Source: an uncultured Eubacterium sp.
Lineage (GTDB): Bacteria > Bacillota > Clostridia > Lachnospirales > Lachnospiraceae
Assembly (NCBI GenBank): GCA_910584245.1
Contig: CAJTZF010000008.1
Location: 1-64,000 of the forward strand
DNA length: 64,000 bases
Direction: 5' to 3'
Positions 1 through 9,614 of the stretch are shown in pieces. Both the position numbers and the translations under genes were made by a program. Each line of letters starts with the position of its first letter. Positions within the stretch are counted from its first letter, which is position 1. Below the pieces are notes generated by a model. It had not been told where the DNA came from. It ran no database searches and worked only from the letters and a program-made list of their open reading frames with translations.

Positions 1-106
1 GCTACCGTCAGTTACTGATTGATAATTATATCGCCATTTTCCGCATTGATGAACCCATACAAAACAGTCTATGTAGTAACAATACAGTATCAAGGACGAA
101 ATCTAT

Positions 107-151
107 AAAACAAGCGCCAAATGACACTATAAATCATTTAGCGCTTGTTTT
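107..151. terminator. Bidirectional intrinsic terminator
   Basis: An inverted repeat with arms at 111-124 and 134-147 (one mismatch) encloses a short loop. It has A residues before it and T residues after it, so both strands read a stem followed by a U-run. It lies just past the stop of the minus-strand GH115 gene and probably ends that transcript. The rest of 1-188 shows no gene that I can support. Confidence 0.7.
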
Positions 152-188
152 GACTTACCGCAGAATATATCCGGCATAAGTGCATATA

Positions 189-3100
189 TCAACGCTGTTG
201 TGGTAAATATTGTTCATTTTTTCCGGTAAAGTAACTCTCCGATGGTCCCATATAGGAACTCTTTAGACGGTTACTTGTTGGATATAGCGCAAGCTTTTGT
301 AAAACAATTTCCGGATCGAGGGAATAGATCCGAATTTTATGTACCCCCGCACTTAATTCACCCAAATTTACCGTTTTCGTGTGGATACCATTTTTCACAC
401 CATTCGACCAGAGCGAATCCCTCCATGTTCCGGCGATATATTTCTCCGTAATCGTATCCACACTCTGCATCTCCCCGCCGTCTACAGAAACGCCGTATTT
501 CATCGTCACATTATCCCAGTCGACATTATTGGATGGCGCAACCCAGGCCATCAACGTATATCTGCCCGTACCCGCCGTCTTAACGGTATACTCTACATAT
601 GGCGCGTCCTCTTTGCCTGTAAAACGTCCCGTACAAGGGAATACTTTCAGCGAGGACAGCCCGCGCCCATAATTCTTAATCTCTTTCCATTCAGCCCCAT
701 TTGCAGCCGGCCTTGATTCCGTATAATGCGCCGCCTCGATCGAAATATAATTATGAGCCTCGATAAATGTTTTTTCATCCAACCCTTCCGTTTCCATTAC
801 GGATGCTGTTACATTCACCTCCAAAGTCTGGCCATTTCCAGAAATAATTATCTTTCCCGTATCATCAGCCGTTAATTTCGAAAAATCTACATGGACCCCG
901 ACCGTATCCTGGTTGCTCACCGTACCATCGTTTTTTGTCAGCCGAATCCAGTCTGCTGATGTAGTAATTTTGTATTCAAATGAGGTTTCCCCGCCATTCA
1001 TTATATTGACTGCATATGTCTCGTTATTGATATTCGTAAAACTCTGCAAATCCACCGTGCCACTTTCGTATGCCTTGGAATCTCCCTCCAAACGGACAAA
1101 CATGCGGGATTCTTCTGGAATTTCCACGTACTTCGGAGTAGGATAAGCGCCTTGCGGCCTCCATTCCGGGTAACCGATATGCGCTGCATTCTTCGCCTGG
1201 TACATCATGCCATCCCACTTATTTCCTACGCCCCCCGGCATCTCTTTGTCGTAAGTCTGCTCAAGCTCCTGGTCAAAAGAGATCGCTTCTTCAAGCATAG
1301 AGGCATACATATTCGCACTGCTTAATTTCTGTTTTGCATACGCCTGGTTCAATCCGGAATAAATTTGAATCCGGTTGACATTCGCCGCTGCTACAGCGGG
1401 ATAATAAATCAACTGATAATATGCTGCCTGTAATGATTCCGGCAATTTCTGTTTATACTCCTCTGCCAAATTTATAAGTTTATCGACACGCGACAACATA
1501 TTCATTGCTTCATTATAATTATCAAGGCTGTATGTAGACGAGGTCACATTTTCCGGCCTGCGGATAGTATTGAGTTTCAAATATTCTTCGAATATTGTAG
1601 TCAGATCCTGGATCCCCTGTTCATCCGTATCCTTGCCAAACTGTTCATCCAGCCACTGCCTGATATACTGTTCGGTACTGTTTATATTACTGCTGCCCCA
1701 CCGCTCATAATCCCATGCTAAATCCAGAAAATATGAGATTGCGGATTCCATTGGCTTTAAATCACCGACATTAAGAATCCATATATCATCCACACCATAA
1801 TCATATGCCATAGACATCTGTTCCCACAGCTTTTGTAGCTGCAGCGTCTGGATCCACTGATAAGACGTAGGGGCCCCATTATAATCAACATGGTAATACA
1901 TTCCCCAGCCACCCGCCCGGTCTTTCGTATCTTTTGTTGGCAAAGTCCTGACATTCCCATAATTGTCCTCGGACAAGAGTACAATAGTATCCTCTAATTC
2001 TTTCCATTCACGCAAGCCGGGGGTATTCTCATCTCCGTACCAGTAATCCTCCACTTCTTTGTACAGGGCGAGAACTTTCGCATTGTCCTCCAGCCCATTA
2101 TCCTTAAGAATCTTTTTCTGGTCGGTTATGATTTCTTTTAATAGCTCTATATTTTCTGCGACGGAACTTCCTTCCGGAAGCATCGGGGCATCGCCATCCC
2201 CGCGCATGCCAACCGTAACTACATTTTCATATTTTCCATTACGCTCTGCTCCCTCGCAGAAAAACTTCTGAAGACCCTCCTTATTAGTACTATAGTTCCA
2301 TTCGCCACTTCCGTAGTTCGATTTTCCCTTACTCCATTCCTGATGCGCTCTCATCATTGGTTCATGATGGGACGTGCCCATAACAATCCCGTATTCATCC
2401 GCCAGCTCAGCGCTTGCCGTCGGCATTTCCACTCCATCGGTACTAAATGACGAGGACCACATGGCAGGCCATAAATAATTTCCCTTTAACCGCAAGATAA
2501 GCTGGAATACATGTTCATAAAAATACTCGTTAAATTTTCCTCCCTTTTTTTCCTTGAAAAAGTTATTTGCCCAGCTACCGAGCGCCGGTTCCTCATCGTT
2601 CAAAAAAATTCCACGGTATTTTACAGAAGGCTCCTTGGATGTAAACGACAAATCCCCCGATTGAAATGAAATGGTATCCTTCTTTTCCGGCGTCACATCC
2701 GCCCAATAAACCCACGGGGACACCCCCATCAACTCAGAGATATGAAAAATGCCATAAATCGCACCCCGTTTATCACTCCCGACGATCACAAGCGCTTCCT
2801 CGACGCCTCCAGCCGGATTGCGCACAAGCGCAATTTTGTAACATTCCCACTTGCCTTTTATATCCTCCACATCCAATTTCCCATTTTCAATCATTGCGTC
2901 AATTAGCTGGTTATTGCCAATACTACCCGCAATAACGGGGGTTCCCTGGATTTCCCCGGCATCCGTCACAAGCTCCAGCGCAGCGTCCGACACGAGCCCG
3001 ACGTCTTCCTGGAAACATGCTGCTACTCGTCTAAGTCCGTCATAATCCTCCCCATTTGCATCCAAATACATCTGTTGCGCCACTCCCTGGGAAGCCAGGA

Positions 3101-3869
3101 TATATTCATGCTCCGGCTCTTCCGCTGGCTTCATACTTTCGGATGGCGTTGTTGGTTCCGCCCCTTCCGAGCCAATTACGGCCGGTTTTACACAATTCGA
3201 AGCCGTAGATACAGACAGCCCTTTTTTCTTGACTACGACATTACAAATAGCTTTTTTTCCCCATCCGTCGCCGGCATAAACGATTACTTCTGTCTTTCCC
3301 TCTTTCTTTGCTGTCACGACGCCGTTTTTATTTACAGAAATAATATCTTTCCCCGCCGCCTTATATACCACCTTTTTTACCGTCGCATTTTTCGGGAGCA
3401 CCTGGGCCTTCAATATTGCCTGTGCTTCCTTTTTTGTTCCTCCCACATAAAGCGTTAATTTTTTTGTTTTCAACGTAACCTTTTTTGCCTTCTTTAAAGA
3501 TTTTACGACCGTCACTTTCACCCTTGCTTTCTTTTTCCCATCAGCAGACAAAACCGTGAGCACCGCTTTACCACATTTTTTAGCTTTTAATTTTCCTTTC
3601 GCAGAGACAGCCACTACCTCCTGCCTGCTTGAGCGATATCGAAGCGCCTTGCTTTTTGCCGTTTTCGGGCTTGCCTCCGCCTTTAGCACATATCCGGCCC
3701 CTTGTTTTAACGTCAGTTCGGAAATGGCCGGTTTTATAACAGAAACATCGGTTACCTTATTTCTTGCCACAGCCTCAGCCGGTATCCCGGAAATAACACA
3801 CGATATGAGCATAATGCAAACGAAAAGCCATGCCAATATCTTTCTTCCTCCACTCATTAATTGTTTCAT
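189..3869 (-). CDS. Secreted GH115 alpha-glucuronidase with N-terminal BIG2 domains
   Basis: The product (1226 aa) is a predicted extracellular glycoside hydrolase of family GH115, whose known members remove (4-O-methyl)glucuronic acid side chains from xylan. Residues 1-34 form a signal peptide (MKQLMSGGRKILAWLFVC start, then an AEA-type cleavage region). Two lysine-rich bacterial Ig-like (BIG2) domains follow at about 36-122 and 123-217. The catalytic module starts near 280; the stretches GIFLNDEEPALGSW, LKGNYLWPAMW and GTSHHEPMMRAHQEW are typical of the family. The GH115 C-terminal domain fills about the last 280 residues. I chose ATG at 3869 because GGAGG lies 7 nt upstream; an in-frame start 13 codons further out has no such site. 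The gene is divergent from an araC-type gene that may control it. Substrate is inferred from family only. Confidence 0.88.
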   Translation of the reverse strand: MKQLMSGGRKILAWLFVCIMLISCVISGIPAEAVARNKVTDVSVIKPAISELTLKQGAGYVLKAEASPKTAKSKALRYRSSRQEVVAVSAKGKLKAKKCGKAVLTVLSADGKKKARVKVTVVKSLKKAKKVTLKTKKLTLYVGGTKKEAQAILKAQVLPKNATVKKVVYKAAGKDIISVNKNGVVTAKKEGKTEVIVYAGDGWGKKAICNVVVKKKGLSVSTASNCVKPAVIGSEGAEPTTPSESMKPAEEPEHEYILASQGVAQQMYLDANGEDYDGLRRVAACFQEDVGLVSDAALELVTDAGEIQGTPVIAGSIGNNQLIDAMIENGKLDVEDIKGKWECYKIALVRNPAGGVEEALVIVGSDKRGAIYGIFHISELMGVSPWVYWADVTPEKKDTISFQSGDLSFTSKEPSVKYRGIFLNDEEPALGSWANNFFKEKKGGKFNEYFYEHVFQLILRLKGNYLWPAMWSSSFSTDGVEMPTASAELADEYGIVMGTSHHEPMMRAHQEWSKGKSNYGSGEWNYSTNKEGLQKFFCEGAERNGKYENVVTVGMRGDGDAPMLPEGSSVAENIELLKEIITDQKKILKDNGLEDNAKVLALYKEVEDYWYGDENTPGLREWKELEDTIVLLSEDNYGNVRTLPTKDTKDRAGGWGMYYHVDYNGAPTSYQWIQTLQLQKLWEQMSMAYDYGVDDIWILNVGDLKPMESAISYFLDLAWDYERWGSSNINSTEQYIRQWLDEQFGKDTDEQGIQDLTTIFEEYLKLNTIRRPENVTSSTYSLDNYNEAMNMLSRVDKLINLAEEYKQKLPESLQAAYYQLIYYPAVAAANVNRIQIYSGLNQAYAKQKLSSANMYASMLEEAISFDQELEQTYDKEMPGGVGNKWDGMMYQAKNAAHIGYPEWRPQGAYPTPKYVEIPEESRMFVRLEGDSKAYESGTVDLQSFTNINNETYAVNIMNGGETSFEYKITTSADWIRLTKNDGTVSNQDTVGVHVDFSKLTADDTGKIIISGNGQTLEVNVTASVMETEGLDEKTFIEAHNYISIEAAHYTESRPAANGAEWKEIKNYGRGLSSLKVFPCTGRFTGKEDAPYVEYTVKTAGTGRYTLMAWVAPSNNVDWDNVTMKYGVSVDGGEMQSVDTITEKYIAGTWRDSLWSNGVKNGIHTKTVNLGELSAGVHKIRIYSLDPEIVLQKLALYPTSNRLKSSYMGPSESYFTGKNEQYLPQQR

Positions 3870-4020
3870 CGAATCCCTCCATTCATTCCATAAACGATTT
3901 TCTTGCAATCTAGTTCCTTATGCTTTATAATATAACAAAATGTACAAAATATCTTTGCATCTATTGTTAAAAAACTCGTAAATATTGCTATAAATAATTT
4001 GGGTCTTAGGAGGATACCCC

Positions 4021-4866
4021 ATGATTCATGAATATTCTGACCGCATATCCCACAATATGCTGTTATCAAAACAATCTTTTGTTAAAGACTTTCATCTTCA
4101 TAATTTTTATGAGCTATTTTTATTATTAGAGGGAGAACTTAATTTCTGCGTTCAGCAGACCTTTTACCATTTGACGCCTGGTTCTCTTTTGATGATTAAT
4201 GATTTAGAAATCCATAAAGCGATTAATTTAAAACAAACTCCATACCGGAGAATTTATATTCATATTCCGCCTGCCTTTTTCTATAAATACAGCGCCAGCG
4301 ATCTCAACCTTTCTTCCTGTTTTACGGCGAGAAACATAGGAGAAAAAAATTTAATTCAATTAAGCGGGCAACAGCTTACTTATTTCGTAGACCAGTATGA
4401 AAAAATTACGGAAAATGAAACGTACTCCTTACCGGGAAAAGAACTGCTGATGGAAACGTATTTGCTCCAACTGCTCGTTTTCATCAATAATCTTTTTCTC
4501 TATCCGGCCGCCCCTTCCTTTTGCCGGTATACGCCGGCCGTCCAGGACGTCGTCAACTACATAAAAGAGCACATGACAGAACCCATTTCCTTAGACTCCC
4601 TTTCTCACGCACTCTCTCTCAGTAAATATTATCTGTGTCACACCTTTAAAGAAGAAACAGGCACAACCATTTTTAATTATCTTCTTCTATTGCGAATCTC
4701 CAAAGCAAAATCGCTTCTCTCTGAGGGAAAAAATGTAAGCGAAACCTGCTACTTGTCCGGTTTTACAAACTATAATAATTTTATTACCACTTTTAAAAAA
4801 ATAACCGGCTACACACCAAAAAAGTACCAGAGTACCGAACAAAAGCCAGAAGCTTCAAAAACATAA
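4021..4866 (+). CDS. AraC-family transcriptional regulator
   Basis: A 281-aa regulator with an N-terminal cupin-like sensor half (about 15-150; it begins with HLHNFYELFLLLEGEL, typical of sugar-responsive AraC proteins). The C-terminal half (about 180-275) carries two helix-turn-helix units, with SLSKYYLCHTFKEETG in the first and the signature GFTNYNNFITTFKKITGYTP at the end. The start is preceded by AGGAGG 7 nt upstream. It is divergent from the GH115 gene with 151 nt between start codons, and I saw no good sigma-A -35 element for the GH115 side. That fits activator-dependent expression, with this protein sensing a xylan-derived sugar. The effector is not visible from sequence. Confidence 0.88.
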   Translation: MIHEYSDRISHNMLLSKQSFVKDFHLHNFYELFLLLEGELNFCVQQTFYHLTPGSLLMINDLEIHKAINLKQTPYRRIYIHIPPAFFYKYSASDLNLSSCFTARNIGEKNLIQLSGQQLTYFVDQYEKITENETYSLPGKELLMETYLLQLLVFINNLFLYPAAPSFCRYTPAVQDVVNYIKEHMTEPISLDSLSHALSLSKYYLCHTFKEETGTTIFNYLLLLRISKAKSLLSEGKNVSETCYLSGFTNYNNFITTFKKITGYTPKKYQSTEQKPEASKT

Positions 4867-4892
4867 CCTTTTGTACCTAATTATAACGGCAA

Positions 4893-4938
4893 TTCGGCTG
4901 CATAGTCAGTATTGCTACATTCTGACTACGCAGCCGAA
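4893..4938. terminator. Hairpin between convergent araC-type gene and spoVG
   Basis: Arms 4893-4909 and 4922-4938 are complementary over 17 nt with one mismatch and a 12-nt loop. It lies between two convergent genes and probably ends both transcripts. The flanking U-runs are weak on both sides, so efficiency is uncertain. Confidence 0.6.
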
Positions 4939-4955
4939 ACCAATTTGAGACATTT

Positions 4956-5231
4956 TTAATTTTCATCCGGTAATTCATCTAGTGCCTTTTCAAAACGCTC
5001 TACTATTGCTTCTTGCAGTAAGTTTCTCATTTCCCCATTAATAGGATGGGCTATGTCCCTATATTCTCCTCCAGGGATTTTCTTACTTGGCATCGCAATA
5101 AACAAACCTTTTTCCCCTTCGATGACCTTGATATCGTGAACGACAAATGAATCATCAAATGTCACTGACGCTACCGCCTTCATCTTGGAATCGTTACTCA
5201 CAACTCGAATGCGAATATCTGTTATTTGCAT
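4956..5231 (-). CDS. spoVG: SpoVG, septation/sporulation regulator
   Basis: A 91-aa protein matching SpoVG across its length, starting [19 protein letters not shown] and carrying the conserved FIAMPSKK and YRDIAHPIN stretches. SpoVG is a small RNA/DNA-binding protein that affects asymmetric septation and the cortex in Bacillus and gene expression in other Bacillota. AAGGAGGA lies upstream of the ATG. It follows glgD by 23 nt in the same direction and so is probably cotranscribed with glgC-glgD. In Bacillus it instead neighbours glmU (gcaD) and prs; prs is also in this window, 7 kb away, so the old neighbourhood looks rearranged. A separate sporulation promoter inside glgD was not identified. 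Confidence 0.95.
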   Translation of the reverse strand: MQITDIRIRVVSNDSKMKAVASVTFDDSFVVHDIKVIEGEKGLFIAMPSKKIPGGEYRDIAHPINGEMRNLLQEAIVERFEKALDELPDEN

Positions 5232-5254
5232 TCCAATTATCCTCCTTACTGTTT

Positions 5255-6376
5255 TTACAGTACGTAACGCGCATTCTTTTCCAACACTACTTTGATTTCA
5301 TCCGGTTCCCCAACATAGCTGGAGTTCGCTCGAATAGTATCATGGCTCTCAACGATGCAATTTTCAATGTAGGTATTATCGCCAATATACACATCATTCA
5401 ATATGATGGAATTACGAATGGTACAGTTGTTACCTACGTATACTTCTTTAAATAATATGGAATCCCTCACCTCGCCGTTGATGATGCATCCACTTGAAAT
5501 CAAACTATTTGTCACCTGCGAACCTGCATTAAATTTCGCCGGCGGAAGATCCTCAATCTTGGACGCCACTGTAGGATACTGGTTAAAAAAGTAATCCCTT
5601 GTTTCCCGGCTGAGAAAATCCATATTTGTTTTAAAATATGACTCTACTGTAGTAATATTACTCCAGTAGGAATCCATTTGGTATGCATAGATCTTTTTCA
5701 ATCCACGGTACCTAATAAAAATATCCTTTACTAGATCAAACCCGCCTTCATTGCCAGCCCTCTCAATCAAATCTATGAGCTGTCTGCGCCGTATGACATA
5801 AATTCCTGTGGATACGGTCGTCTTTGATGTAACGATTGGCTTTTCCTCAAATTCTGTAACGAGTCCCGTCTCATTTACAGAAACCACACCAAATCTGCTT
5901 GGGTCATCCTCTTTCCCGAGATCCTTCGTAACGATGGTAATATCTGCATTTTTATTCAGATGATACTCTAGTACCTTGTTTAGATCCATTTTATAAACAC
6001 AATCCCCCGAAGCAATGACCACATAAGGCTCGTGGCTCGATTTCAGGAAATCAATGTTCTGTGCTATGGCGTCCGCTGTTCCACGATACCAATAGCTGTT
6101 ATCTTGCGTCTGAGTAGGAGTAAATACAAATAAACCACCTTGTTTTCTACCAAAGTCCCACCATTTGGATGAATTCAAATGCTGAGTCAATGACTTTGAA
6201 TTGAACTGAGTAAATACAGCAACTTTGCTAATATGAGAACTAGACATACTGCTTAGTGCAAAGTCTATACTGCGGTAGCCTCCTGCAATCGGCAATGCAG
6301 ATGTAGCCCTCTTAGTCGTAAGTTCTGTCATACGCTTACTGCTTCCACCAGCCAATATAATACCTATTGCTCTCAT
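5255..6376 (-). CDS. glgD: Glucose-1-phosphate adenylyltransferase, GlgD subunit
   Basis: A 373-aa nucleotidyltransferase with a C-terminal left-handed beta-helix (hexapeptide-like repeats from about 285). It pairs with GlgC to make ADP-glucose for glycogen synthesis. Its nucleotide-binding loop is [20 protein letters not shown]. The segment aligned with the AKPAV of GlgC reads ATSAL, so a conserved lysine of the catalytic subunit is missing. That agrees with GlgD being a regulatory or weakly active partner in Bacillota. The start overlaps the glgC stop (ATGA), so translation is coupled. AGGTGA precedes the start. Confidence 0.93.
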   Translation of the reverse strand: MRAIGIILAGGSSKRMTELTTKRATSALPIAGGYRSIDFALSSMSSSHISKVAVFTQFNSKSLTQHLNSSKWWDFGRKQGGLFVFTPTQTQDNSYWYRGTADAIAQNIDFLKSSHEPYVVIASGDCVYKMDLNKVLEYHLNKNADITIVTKDLGKEDDPSRFGVVSVNETGLVTEFEEKPIVTSKTTVSTGIYVIRRRQLIDLIERAGNEGGFDLVKDIFIRYRGLKKIYAYQMDSYWSNITTVESYFKTNMDFLSRETRDYFFNQYPTVASKIEDLPPAKFNAGSQVTNSLISSGCIINGEVRDSILFKEVYVGNNCTIRNSIILNDVYIGDNTYIENCIVESHDTIRANSSYVGEPDEIKVVLEKNARYVL

Positions 6377-7650
6377 AAAATTTCACCTGCCTTTATCAAA
6401 GTTCCGCCACCTTCCAGTGTATTATTCGGATAGTCTTCTTTTGTCGTCACTCCTGATATGGCAGTGTTTTTTCCAATTGTCACTCCGTCTGGAATAACTG
6501 TATTGTCTCCGACTGTAACAAGATTAAATGCATATACGTCAGGTTTTACCTGGTTCACGACACCATCGTCACCGGCCCCCAATACACATCCAGCTCCGAT
6601 TACGGTATCTTCTGCAACAATTGTCTTGTCCAAAATCGTATTTTTTCCTATGCGTGTCGAGTTCATAATAATGGAATCCCTTACGACAGCCCCTTCTTCA
6701 ATCACCACATTGGAACCAATAACAGAATTATAAACCTCCCCATATACCTCGCATCCATCCCCCATAATCGCTTTATCGATCACCGATGAATTTGAAATAT
6801 ACTGTGGCCTGAGCCACTCATTTTTCGTGTAAATCTTCCAAAACTCCTCATAAAGATTAAACACAGGAATCAGGTCAATCAACTCCATATTGGACTCCCA
6901 ATAGGATCCTAATGTTCCAACATCCTTCCAATAGCCATTAAATTCATAAGCGTATATACTATCTCCGCGCTCATGGCAATACGGAATTATGTGTTTTCCA
7001 AAGTCGCATCCCGGCTGGTCTCGCAACGTGATGAGAGCTTCTTTCAAAATAGACCATGAGAAAATATAAATTCCCATAGACGCCAAATTGCTTCTTGGCT
7101 GCTCCGGTTTTTCCTGAAACTCTAATATTTTGCCACTGTCATCTGTAATGCATACCCCAAAACGACTAGCTTCCTCAATAGGTACTGGTATAGTAGCCAG
7201 TGTAACATCTGCATTATTTGACTTATGAAAGTCCAGCATTACCTGATAATCCATCTTGTATATATGGTCTCCTCCAAGTATCAGAACGTAATCCGGGTTG
7301 TACTGGTCCATATACTTCAGATTCTGATATATGGCATTTGCCGTACCCGTATACCATTCACTACTTGTACTTTTCTCATATGGCGGCAGCACCGAAATAC
7401 CTCCTACATTTCGGTCCAGATCCCACGGAATACCGATGCCTATATGAGTATTCAGCTTGAGTGGCTGGTATTGTGTAAGAACACCAACCGTATCCACCCC
7501 TGAATTGATGCAATTACTTAATGGAAAATCAATGATACGATACTTTCCCCCAAAAGCAACAGCAGGCTTTGCTACGTTTGCTGTCAGGACACCAAGACGG
7601 GACCCCTGTCCCCCAGCTAATAACATAGCTATCATTTCTTTTTTGATCAT
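6373..7650 (-). CDS. glgC: Glucose-1-phosphate adenylyltransferase, GlgC subunit
   Basis: A 425-aa catalytic ADP-glucose pyrophosphorylase that converts glucose-1-phosphate and ATP to ADP-glucose. The N-terminal pyrophosphorylase loop is [14 protein letters not shown], followed by [20 protein letters not shown]. The middle carries [12 protein letters not shown] and [18 protein letters not shown], and the C-terminal beta-helix ends near KAGEIL. It is the first gene of a probable glgC-glgD-spoVG operon and overlaps glgD by 4 nt. A TTGACA-containing promoter lies upstream. No glycogen synthase or branching enzyme gene is next to it; a GH13 enzyme at 20-22 kb may act on the same polymer pool. Confidence 0.95.
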   Translation of the reverse strand: MIKKEMIAMLLAGGQGSRLGVLTANVAKPAVAFGGKYRIIDFPLSNCINSGVDTVGVLTQYQPLKLNTHIGIGIPWDLDRNVGGISVLPPYEKSTSSEWYTGTANAIYQNLKYMDQYNPDYVLILGGDHIYKMDYQVMLDFHKSNNADVTLATIPVPIEEASRFGVCITDDSGKILEFQEKPEQPRSNLASMGIYIFSWSILKEALITLRDQPGCDFGKHIIPYCHERGDSIYAYEFNGYWKDVGTLGSYWESNMELIDLIPVFNLYEEFWKIYTKNEWLRPQYISNSSVIDKAIMGDGCEVYGEVYNSVIGSNVVIEEGAVVRDSIIMNSTRIGKNTILDKTIVAEDTVIGAGCVLGAGDDGVVNQVKPDVYAFNLVTVGDNTVIPDGVTIGKNTAISGVTTKEDYPNNTLEGGGTLIKAGEIL

Positions 7651-7711
7651 CTGATCACCCCTGTTGTAAATAGTACCCGTCAGAATTATGTCCTCTGCGG
7701 GCCGGATTAAC

Positions 7712-7741
7712 TATATAAATGATTATAACATACATTGTCAA
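7712..7741 (-). promoter_or_regulatory. Likely sigma-A promoter of glgC-glgD-spoVG
   Basis: On the minus strand TTGACA (7736-7741) is followed after 17-18 nt by TTATAT/TATATA (7712-7718), about 60 nt upstream of the glgC start. A TATAAT closer to the -35 box has no partner at the right distance. Confidence 0.5.
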
Positions 7742-7837
7742 AAAAATAAACGATTTTTATAGTTTTTTTTCATTTTTTTTGACTTTTTTGTCTATATTGC
7801 ACAAAACACCCCTGGCCGAACACACTCACCTTTTATC

Positions 7838-7866
7838 TTGCATTTTACATATATTAAGTGTATACT
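7838..7866 (+). promoter_or_regulatory. sigma-A promoter of murC
   Basis: TTGCAT (7838-7843), a 17-nt spacer and TATACT (7861-7866) lie 56 nt upstream of the murC start codon. Confidence 0.7.
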
Positions 7867-7922
7867 GAAAACAATAATCTGCATGCAGACATGTATTTAT
7901 AGGAAAGGACGGTTATCAAACC

Positions 7923-9305
7923 ATGTATCAAATTGATTTTAGCATTCCTAAAACAGCATATTTTATCGGCATTGGCGGCATCAGCATGAGTGGTTTCGCC
8001 GAACTTCTTACAGCTATGGGATTTACCATAAAAGGCTCAGACCGGACAAAATCTAAAATCACCAGACATCTGGAAGCGCTTGGGATAAAAATAGTATATG
8101 AACAAACATGCGAAAATATTACCTCAGATATTGATTTTGTTGTTTATACCGCGGCCATATCCGAGAGCAACCCGGAATACGTAAAAGCAAAAGAGCTCGG
8201 CTTACCGATGCTTGAGCGGGCAGCCTTGGTGGGACAGGTGATGAAAAATTACAACACCGCCATTGCCGTAGCGGGCACTCACGGAAAGACCTCTACGACC
8301 TCAATCGCTTCGCATATCATGATGGAAGCGGACATGGACCCAACGATTTCCGTCGGAGGCATTCTGCCTGCCATTCATGGAAACATCCGCATCGGAAAGT
8401 CAAGCCATTTCATTACAGAAGCATGCGAATACACAAACAGCTTTTTAAAATTTTACCCGACAATCGGGATTATTCTTAATATAGAAGCGGATCATCTGGA
8501 TTTTTTCAAAGATTTAGATGATATCCGGCACAGTTTTCGGAAATTTGCCGAAAAGATACCGGCAAACGGAACGCTTATCATCAATTCTGACATTGAAAAT
8601 TATGAGGAAATCACGGACGGTCTTCCCTGCCGCATCATTACATTTTCCACAGATGATGCATCCGCCGATTTCTCCGCCGCCGACATCTCCTTTGATAAAC
8701 TCGGCTGCGGTCGCTTTACTTTAGTAAAATCAGGGACCCGGTGCGACGAATTCCAGTTACAAATCGTAGGAAAACACAACATATCAAACACTTTGGCCTG
8801 CCTTGCCCTTTCCTCTTTATTTGACATACCGTCCGAAACAATCCAGCGCGGCCTCTCCAAATACAAGGGCACAGAACGGCGCTTCGAATATAAGGGCACC
8901 TGCAACGGTGCGACAATTATAGATGATTATGCCCATCATCCGACAGAAATGACAGCGACCATCACTTCTGCGCGGAATTACCCGCATAAAACGCTCTGGG
9001 TCGCGTTCCAGCCACACACCTATTCAAGAACAAAAGCACTACTTGCGGATCTCGCCCAATCACTCACCCTCGCGGATAAGATAATACTTGCTGACATTTA
9101 CGCTGCGCGGGAACAAGACCCAGGCGACATTTCATCTGCCGATATTGCAGATTTAATTACAAAATCAGGTAAAGAGGCCCTTTATTTGGGCGATTTTGAG
9201 AAGATCGAAGACTTTTTGAAAAAAAATTTAGACACGGGTGATTTGTTGATAACTATGGGCGCAGGAAATATTGTAGAAGTTGGCGAATCTCTCATCATTC
9301 ACTAA
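7923..9305 (+). CDS. murC: UDP-N-acetylmuramate--L-alanine ligase MurC
   Basis: A 460-aa cytoplasmic Mur ligase that adds L-alanine to UDP-MurNAc in peptidoglycan precursor synthesis. The N-terminal Rossmann domain starts FIGIGGISMSG. The ATP loop GTHGKTSTTS is at residues 118-127, and the middle domain contains TEACEYTNSFLKF. The C-terminal domain begins near the GTERRFEYKG stretch, and DDYAHHPTE is the usual Mur ligase signature. Length is normal for the family. It has its own promoter and is followed by a 309-nt spacer full of DnaA boxes rather than by another mur gene. Confidence 0.97.
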   Translation: MYQIDFSIPKTAYFIGIGGISMSGFAELLTAMGFTIKGSDRTKSKITRHLEALGIKIVYEQTCENITSDIDFVVYTAAISESNPEYVKAKELGLPMLERAALVGQVMKNYNTAIAVAGTHGKTSTTSIASHIMMEADMDPTISVGGILPAIHGNIRIGKSSHFITEACEYTNSFLKFYPTIGIILNIEADHLDFFKDLDDIRHSFRKFAEKIPANGTLIINSDIENYEEITDGLPCRIITFSTDDASADFSAADISFDKLGCGRFTLVKSGTRCDEFQLQIVGKHNISNTLACLALSSLFDIPSETIQRGLSKYKGTERRFEYKGTCNGATIIDDYAHHPTEMTATITSARNYPHKTLWVAFQPHTYSRTKALLADLAQSLTLADKIILADIYAAREQDPGDISSADIADLITKSGKEALYLGDFEKIEDFLKKNLDTGDLLITMGAGNIVEVGESLIIH

Positions 9306-9306
9306 G

Positions 9307-9507
9307 TTATCCACATTATCCACAGTCTTATCAACAATGAGTAGAAAAGTTAGGCTGTGGATAGTTTTTGGACTTATATACAATGTGTATAACTTATTTT
9401 TTACTATTAATTTTATAAAATAACGAATTTCCGTACCTTTAAGCACTATTTTCTACAAGAATAGTATGTACAAATTTTAGTTATCCACATTATCCACATT
9501 ATCCACA
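9307..9507. other. Cluster of eight DnaA boxes between murC and the DnaD-domain gene
   Basis: Five exact TTATCCACA boxes lie on the plus strand at 9307-9315, 9316-9324, 9481-9489, 9490-9498 and 9499-9507, as a tandem pair and a tandem triplet with no gaps. TTATACACA is on the minus strand at 9384-9392. One-mismatch boxes are TTATCAACA (9328-9336, plus) and CTATCCACA (9356-9364, minus). Between the two groups lies very AT-rich DNA (about 9393-9430), so the layout resembles an origin. It is upstream of the promoter for the DnaD-like and helicase-loader genes. Base skew does not change sign here, so I read it as a secondary DnaA-binding or control region rather than the main origin. Confidence 0.85.
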
Positions 9508-9544
9508 CTTGTTTTACTACTGAAAAAGTACAATTTTTTTGCTA

Positions 9545-9573
9545 TTTACAGAAATGAAATTTTGCGTTATGCT
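9545..9573 (+). promoter_or_regulatory. sigma-A promoter of the DnaD-domain/helicase-loader genes
   Basis: TTTACA (9545-9550), a 17-nt spacer and TATGCT (9568-9573) lie 41 nt before the start codon and 38 nt after the last DnaA box, a position where bound DnaA could affect transcription. Confidence 0.6.
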
Positions 9574-9614
9574 TTAGGAAAAGGGATTATCATCGTTCAT
9601 GGAGGACATACATC

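Noticed and set aside
9307..9507. Calling the 9.4-kb DnaA-box cluster the main oriC
   Set aside because: G/C balance stays the same on both sides, and all highly expressed genes from 13 to 60 kb would face the fork. Skew and gene direction favour the dnaA region.
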